Shown here piece after piece: positions 57,760-64,000 of a DNA stretch of 64,000 nucleotides. Source of the DNA: Podocnemis expansa (taxonomy: Eukaryota > Chordata > Testudines > Podocnemididae); NCBI GenBank assembly GCA_007922195.1, contig ML682005.1, positions 27,515,183 to 27,579,182 of the forward strand, given 5' to 3'. Numbering within the stretch: position 1 is the first letter of the stretch; each line of letters opens with the position of its first letter. The notes below the pieces were generated by a model. The model ran no database searches, was not told the origin of the DNA, and saw only the letters and a program-made list of their open reading frames with translations. A program made the position numbers and the translations under genes.

Positions 57760-60119
57760 AAAGTGTGAAAACATTCTATTTCCACACCCCCATTTCCTCC
57801 TCATCTTTTGAGGAGCAGTGTGTCTCTCTGTAGCTAGAAAGATGAAAACTTCTCAGAATTCTGTGCAACTGTTCTGAGCAGATTTTGGTCAAAGGTCTCT
57901 TTTACACTAAATACTCATAATCATTTTAAACTCCTATTTTATTTTACTTAGGATGTTATATCATACCCATTATCATGGTATCTAGTGCACCCTGTGGTGG
58001 GGTACCACACAACATAACTAGCACCTGGCATGTTCCTTTTCCTAGATGGGAAAAATTGTATATGGAGAGTTATTTGTTATGGGTTCTTCCTCCAACTTGT
58101 TTTTGTTTGTTTTGTGAAATGAGTTTTATTTCTGAGATGATGAAAGAAGTGCACCCAGAATTCAGAAAGTGGTCAGGTTGGAAGAGATTCTTAGGTTCTG
58201 CAGAAATCAGTTCCACAGTCTTAGTATGCCTCCCAAGAGAGCTGTGTCTACTCTTATGGTGGACAGTTTTATTGGCTAGTAGAGCAGAGTTGATAAGAAC
58301 AGTTCTAGAGTATGAAACAACCTTTTAGCTATCCTGGGCCCAAATCATGAAATCCAAGATTTTCAAAACTAAGAGGCTAAAGTTAGGCTCCTAAGTTTAA
58401 CGAAAATAGATAGGTAGCAAATCAAAATTTGCTGCTCTGGGGTACTTCCTGCCATTCTTTTCAGTTTGGGGTGTAGGAATGATCCCTCTGCTCCAATGTG
58501 TTGGGTAGCTTGCTTCCTGTAGGATCCCTTCCTGAGTGTTGGGGGGTGCCTTGCTGCTGTCCCAGGTGCCTTCAGATGGGGCAGCTGTAAATTGCTAAAA
58601 GTGGCTCTACAATGCCTCTGGCATTCATTCATTCAGTTACCTGAGGTGCTGGAGGCTCTAGGTCTTCTTTGCCATCTACTTTGGCTGGGGGGAGACAGTG
58701 CTTAATGCCCTGTAGCTGCCTTGGCTGATAGGCTAGTCAGTGCACACTCTCCTCAGTAAGGGAATCAGCTAGCTCCACCTTTTTCACCAGTCAGCTCTGA
58801 ACTGGGCCTGGCTCTCTTCTTTTCTCCCTCTGCAAGAGATGCATATGTACCGGGGTGTGTTAGCTGGGCCCAAAGACTCTCTTTAACCTCTGCTGTGCTG
58901 GCTGGCAGTTTCTCTGCTTCATCATACCAATGTACTCAGGCATTTGTGAACACACTGTCTCCACTAGACAAAGGGGTGGGTGCTCTTCTGATAGGGGTTT
59001 TGGGCAGTAACATATGTTTTAACATATGTTTGGTTTGGGTCAGGACCATAAGTAGAAATGTCATGAGAAAAGCATTTCTCACATAGTATTGTTTTCTTAC
59101 TTGTCTGTAATGAAGAAAACATTGGAAATCTCATGAGAAAGCCTCTTGGCATGAGATTTCAAGCCAATTATTTACACTAGACAGTTGTAGTTAATTTAGA
59201 TAAGTGTTCTAACTTCAAAAAGCCTGTATGAATCAAGCTGAATTATTGAATCTTCTGAGGCTTGTTTGTCACTCCTAAAAATCTGGACCTTTCTTGGAAA
59301 GTGCCAATGAAAGAACAAGAAAACATTTTGGGACAACATTTTTTGGACACAGATTTTTTTTTTTTGGGCCAAAAAATGCAGTCTTGGGTCAACCAAAACT
59401 ATTCAAAGATTTTACACAAATTCACTGAACAGTATTGGCTGACACATATGTTTGGGCTAGAGACTCAGGTGACTCTTGAGACTCAGGTGCCATTCACAAA
59501 GTCGGAGTTCATGCCTGCTCCACTACTTTGTTTACTAAAGTGCATTTATTAAGGAATTCTCCTGCTATGTGGAACAAGCAAGGTAAAATCCCTACTGAAC
59601 AAAAGTCAGAGTGGAGGCTTAAATCCAGGTGTCCTGCATCCCAGGTGACTGCTCTAATCAGAGAGTTACAGACTATAAAGAGTGGTGTAACTACTCTTTT
59701 GAGTTTGTGAATAGCATTTCCAAATGTCCTTTGCTTTTAACCAGAAATCAGTTAAAATGCTTAGAATCAAAATAAAAGGTTTTATTTGACATGATTCTTT
59801 TCTACAATTTTTTTTGTTTTGCCAAGAACACTGTTTCATTTCAAGTTTATCCAAAAAAAAAAAATATATCACACTCCTCCTTAAATTTCTGGTTTGGCCA
59901 GAAAGACAAAACATGAAATATTTACACAGCTCTACACTGAAATGGGCTGAATGGTTGCAGTCCTGTTTAATTATCATGAAGTCTCCTGATAGAGAGAATG
60001 AAGTTTCAAATGTCCATAACATCATATTTTTCAAAGAGCAACAAAATCTTTCAGAAAAGGGTTCAGAGAGAGTATTATTCTTATACTACAAGTCAGAGAA
60101 AAATAATCTGGGGGAATAT
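57760..60119. other. Gene-free stretch
   Basis: No supported gene. Poly-T near 59354-59366 and poly-A near 59852-59863. ORFs up to 122 codons (57975-58328, 59666-60034) have no recognised domain. Confidence 0.5.
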
Positions 60120-60132
60120 ATATATATTGACT

Positions 60133-60225
60133 GGATAGCATAGTGGTTAAGAGCGCCGTATTGGTTAAAAGCGACGCCCTTTGATATAGGAGACTGGGGT
60201 TCAAATCCCAGTGGGTACCTGTCTA
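60133..60225 (+). other. tRNA-like sequence with A and B boxes, upstream of R4 LINE
   Basis: TAGCATAGTGG (60136-60146) followed by 'ttaagagc' matches an RNA polymerase III A box. GGTTCAAATCC (60198-60208), flanked by CTGGG/CCCAG that can pair, matches a B box and T arm. Spacing is about 50 bp between boxes. The head resembles those of MIR/CORE-type SINEs, and the following 'ccttgggcaaaagacctcctaatgcctca' also recalls them. The T stem is imperfect and no clean acceptor stem is seen, so it is not a functional tRNA gene. It could be a SINE head, or part of the R4 element's own 5' UTR. Confidence 0.6.
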
Positions 60226-60311
60226 CCTTCCCAGTAGGGGTCCTTGGGCAAAAGACCTCCTAATGCCTCACTTGCCTACCTCAAATATGAGAGACACGAA
60301 CAAGGAGAGTC

Positions 60312-63300
60312 ATGCTGGCTCGGATGTCGCCCGGATTAACAAGGTCCGCGCCAGATGTTGGGGAACCAGGACAATCTGACGATAAGTGGGCTACTGGAAC
60401 AAACCATGCATGGATGAGACAAGAGAACCTGGAATTGATGGAATGCTACTACAACAGCAGACCGAATGAGAGGGGATATATGAAACGTATGAGGGGACTA
60501 TGGATGGACAAAAGACCTACATCCACACTAACCGAGAAACAGCTAGTTACCCAACGCTTCAACGTAGTAAAGAGGCAGCTGCTCTCACAACTGGAGATAG
60601 ACCAACTCCACATTACCTCCCAGACTCAAGAAGAAACTGCAGAAGAACAACTAGATGTGCAGCCACCACCTGAAGCTGGAACTTCACTACCACCCCCTGC
60701 ATTACAGAACACAGCAGATGATATGAGGCATAAGATCACGGATAAACTAGCTACAGTCAACCCTCGAGACCGATTACCAAGGCTCATTGGAGAAATACCA
60801 TCAGATAGTATGCTAGAAGATGCCAATAGAGCCCTAATGACAATACCTACTACCACCATCACTGAAACCAATGAACTGGTATACGCTACAGCCTCTGTAA
60901 TCCTGGAGATGCTTGGCTACACAATCAAAAAGAACAGCAGTACATACCCCCCCTGGAAAATGAGGTTGGAGGATAAGATCAAGGCAACCCGGAGAGAAGT
61001 TAGCCAGCTGGTGGAACTACAGAAGGGTGTAGAGATTAAGGATAAGACTCGGTTACTGAGAAAATACAAGGGCCTGACTCCATCTGAAGCCCTAGAGACT
61101 GCTAAGCAAAGGCTCACAGCACTGGCCACCAGGCTAAGGAGATACACTAGAGCAGCAGAGGCCAAAAAGATAAATGCCCTGTTCTCCAAAGAACCATCCA
61201 AGGTGTACTCCCAACTGCAGTGCAACAACACAATAACAGCAGAGCCACCAACAGCAGAAACTGAAAAGTACTGGAAGAACATATGGGAGAAAGAGAAGAC
61301 TCATAACACCAGTGCAAAGTGGCTGCAGGACCTGAGAAGAGACCACAGCAATCTCCCAGAACAGGAACCAGTCACCATCACAGTAGCCGACATCCAACAG
61401 CGGGTCAAGAACATGAAGAGCTGGACAGCACCTGGCCCGGACATGATCCACACCTACTGGCTAAAGAAGCTAACAGCAGTGCATGAACGTCTAGCAGCAC
61501 AGATGAAACCAGCTGCTAGCAGCAAGCTCCCACCCAGACTGGCTAACACAAGGAAGGACGGTGCTGATCATGAAAGACCCCCACAAGGGAACAGCACCAT
61601 CCAACTACCGGCCAATAACCTGCCTCCCCACAACATGGAAAGTCCTATCAGGCATCATAGCCGCCAAGCTACAGGACCACATGGGCCAGTACATGAGCAC
61701 AGCTCAGAAGGGCATTGGGAACAACACCAGAGGCTCAAAACACCAGCTGCTCATAGACAGAGCAGTCGCCCAAGACTCAAGGTCTAGACAGACCAATCTG
61801 TGCGCAACCTGGATTGACTACAGGAAAGCCTACGACTCAATGCCGCACACATGGATCTGTGAATGTCTGGCGCTATACAAAGTCAACAGGACACTAAGGA
61901 CCTTCCTCAAGAACTCAATGGGACTGTGGAAGACAACACTGGAAGTCAACTCAAGACAGCTTGCACAAGTGGCCATCAAGTGCGGCATATACCAAGGTGA
62001 TGCGCTGTCCCCGCTGCTGTTCTGCATTGGCTTGAACCCCCTCAGCCAGATAATCACAAGGACTGGATATGGATACAAGTTCAAGAGTGGAACTACCATT
62101 AGCCACCTCCTCTACAAGGATGACATCAAGCTGTATGCTAAGAATGAACGAGACATCGACTCGCTAATCCACCTGACACGGATCTACAGTGAGGATGTTG
62201 GGATGTCATTTGGACTGGAGAAGTGTGGCCGGATGGTAGTAAAGAGAAGAAAGGTAGTGAAGACTGATGGGGTGGAACTACCAGCAGGCCACATAGCAGA
62301 CATACAGACCAGCTCCAAGTACCTTGGCATCCCACAGTCCCATGGGAACCACGATGAGGAGGCAAGGAAGACAGCAACATCCAAGTACCACCAAAGGATA
62401 AGACAGGTCCTGAAGAGCCAGCTGAATGGGAAGAACAAGATCCACGCCATCAACAGGTACGCCCTGCCAGTCATCAGATACCCTGCCGGTATAGTGAGCT
62501 GGCCAAAGGAGGACATGGAGGCTGCCGATGTGAAGACCCGGAAGCTCCTCACAATGTACGGAGGTTTCCACCCCAAGTCCAACACCCAGAGACTGTACGC
62601 TAGCCGGAAAGAAGGCGGGCGGGGTTTGGTGAGTGTCAAAGCCACTGTCCTGGATGAAACCCACAGCATCCAGGAGTACATCAGTAAGATGGCACCCAAA
62701 GATGAGCTGCTGAGAGAATGCCTGAGGCAGCAGCAGCAGACATGGGAGGAAGATCAAGCAGAAGAAGTGCCATGGCAAGACAAGACCCTGCATGGAATGT
62801 ACCATCGACAGATAGCTGAGGTGGCTGACACTGGGAAATCCTACCAGTGGCTGGAAAGGGCTGGACTAAAAGACAGCACTGAGGCACTGATCATAGCGGC
62901 ACAAGAACAGGCACTGAGCACCCGGTCCATTGAAGCAGGGGTCTGCCACACTAGACAGGACCCAAGGTGCAGACTGTGCAGAGAGGCCTCAGAGACAGTC
63001 CAACACATAGTGGCAGGATGTAAGATGCAGGCAGGAACAGCATACACTGAACGGAACAACCAAGTAGCTGGCATTGTGTACAGGAACATCTGCACAGTGT
63101 ATGGGCTAGACCCTCCCAAGACCAGATGGGAGATCCCACAGAAGGTCATGGAGAATAACAGGGCTAAGATCCTGTGGGACTTCCAGATCCAGACAGACAG
63201 GCAGGTACTGGCCAATCAACCAGACATCGTGGTAATAGACAAGGACCAGAAGACAGTGGTGGTGATAGATGTAGCAGTGCCAAGTGACAGCAACATCAGG

Positions 63301-63542
63301 AAGAAGGAGTATGAGAAGCTGGAGAAGTACCAGGGCCTGAAAGAGGAACTAGAAGGATGTGGAAAGTGAAGGCCAAAGTGGTCCCAGTGGTGGTAGGAGC
63401 ACTCGGGGCTGTGACTCCTAAGCTGGGAGAGTGGCTCCAACAGATCCCAGGAACAACATCAGAGCTCTCTGTCCAGAAGAGTGCAGTGCTAGGAACAGCT
63501 AAGATACTGCGCAGAACCCTCAAACTCCCAGGCCTCTGGTAG
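60312..63542 (+). pseudogene. R4-type ORF: Myb-like, RT, CCHC, restriction-like endonuclease; two or more frameshifts
   Basis: The protein would bind its target, nick it and reverse transcribe the element RNA. In order: Myb-like helical region near codons 35-100 (two W residues, RFNVVKRQLL); RT entry block (KSWTAPGPD, about 61421); a frameshift near 61505-61510, apparently one extra A; grip block (NYRPITCLPTTWK); motif A (DYRKAYD); motif B (GIYQGDALSPLL); motif C at 62113-62124, YKDD rather than the usual hydrophobic-x-DD; CCHC finger 62968-63021 (CX2CX8HX4C); endonuclease with PD at 63220-63225 and D at 63268-63270. A second frameshift near 63350 (one base lost) moves the C-terminus into another frame to 63542. 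The true start may lie at 60287 in a third frame. Confidence 0.85.
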
Positions 63543-63600
63543 AGGACCCGAGGTTGAGGAAGACACATATCACCCATAGGGGTGAGAGGGGAATTTAAAA

Positions 63601-64000
63601 TTTTTATATATGTGCACTTTTGTCATTCAGATACCTACAATTGCTTGGATCATTATCACAACTTCAAACAGAAATCTAAGGTTTTTCTCATAAAAATAAC
63701 TAGCCACTTAAGGAGTCAGTTGAGTGCACAAATATCTTATTTGGAAATACTGTTACAGTTTGAGGTCATGCACTGCAGATGCAAATCACACACGCATTGC
63801 AGTCCTTAAAACAAATATGCAGCCTTGAAGCAAATGCTTAATTCTTTCTTAGCACAACATACCTTAAAGTCATACTTCAACATATATTGCTGTATAGCTG
63901 ATTTGACTATAAATTGGTCCCCTTTACTGCTGTTCTCTTAAATTAGCTTTTTTAAAAAGTGGTACTTTAATATCAAAGTAAAGAACAAAAGAGAAAGCAT
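63601..64000. other. Gene-free AT-rich stretch
   Basis: I see nothing recognisable after the R4 3' end; AT-rich sequence to the window edge. Confidence 0.5.

Larger units (their letters stand above)
60120..63600 (+). mobile_element. R4/Dong-clade non-LTR retrotransposon
   Basis: About 3.4 kb with a single long ORF typical of the early-branching LINEs that use a restriction-like endonuclease: Myb-like DNA-binding region, reverse transcriptase, CCHC finger, PD-D endonuclease. The 5' boundary is uncertain because of the tRNA-like sequence at 60133. The 3' end seems to lie near 63595-63600, after 'cacccataggggtgagaggggaattt'. No certain target duplication was seen, though both flanks are rich in TATATA. 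It is CpG- and GC-richer than its surroundings and less decayed than most CR1 copies, so it inserted relatively recently. Confidence 0.85.

Noticed and set aside
60133..60225. Functional tRNA gene
   Set aside because: A and B boxes are present but no acceptor stem or clean anticodon arm can be drawn, and the T stem is imperfect.

Overview
This window looks like non-coding DNA from a sauropsid vertebrate, most likely a turtle; a crocodilian or tuatara is possible. The evidence is the repeat content: many CR1 LINEs of different ages (some ending in ATTCTATG-type repeats), Penelope-like relics with a GIY-YIG motif, an R4-clade LINE, old MIR SINEs, and abundant non-autonomous hAT and PIF/Harbinger-type DNA transposons. 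I found no convincing host exon, no functional tRNA or rRNA gene, and no CRISPR array. Essentially all protein-like sequence belongs to decayed mobile elements. Species assignment and family names come from motif recognition, without a database search.

Layout. 1-1015: two CR1 3' ends. 5985-7078: CR1 split by a hAT element (6118-6411). 7267-7665: Harbinger-type MITE built of 14-bp palindrome-like units. 9832-11200: old repeat split by a Charlie-like hAT. 11252-11740 and 16535-16893: two more copies of the GC-rich hAT family, both with perfect 8-bp target-site duplications (TSDs). 12030-12632: an unrelated hAT, also with a perfect TSD. 12885-13291: second MITE, inserted in a MIR. 17180-17828: CR1 split by a hAT. 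18070-18680: antisense CR1. 21354-21551: short MITE. 22800-25090: minus-strand LTR retroelement relic (LTR, polypurine tract, protease-like and zinc-knuckle remnants) into which a solo LTR (23238-24051) has inserted. 26150-27680: LTR-like minus-strand block with tandem repeats.

34176-34345: hAT MITE with perfect TSD. 36215-42340: the largest structure, a 6.1-kb segment bounded by Harbinger-type inverted ends and an ATT duplication, containing a nearly full-length CR1 (ORF1 with zinc-binding and SGNH-esterase domains; ORF2 with endonuclease and reverse transcriptase). 44050-44600: tandem repeats. 48200-50342: hAT, Penelope fold-back and a MITE carrying a long GC-rich hairpin. 51175-51662: young CR1 tail. 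52445-54135: Penelope relic split by a MITE. 54429-55001: pogo/Tigger-like element. 56268-56760: minus-strand LTR with TATA box and polyadenylation signal. 57338-57757: second large Penelope fold-back.

60120-63600: the best-preserved coding remnant, an R4/Dong-type LINE with Myb-like N-terminus, reverse transcriptase, CCHC finger and restriction-like endonuclease. It is broken by at least two frameshifts and preceded by a tRNA-like sequence with A- and B-box motifs.

There is no operon-like cooperation here. The relationships are insertional: at least six nested insertions give a relative chronology. The most unusual signals are the palindrome-built MITE family, the 6.1-kb framed composite, the hairpin MITE, the Penelope fold-backs, and the tRNA-like head on the R4 element.
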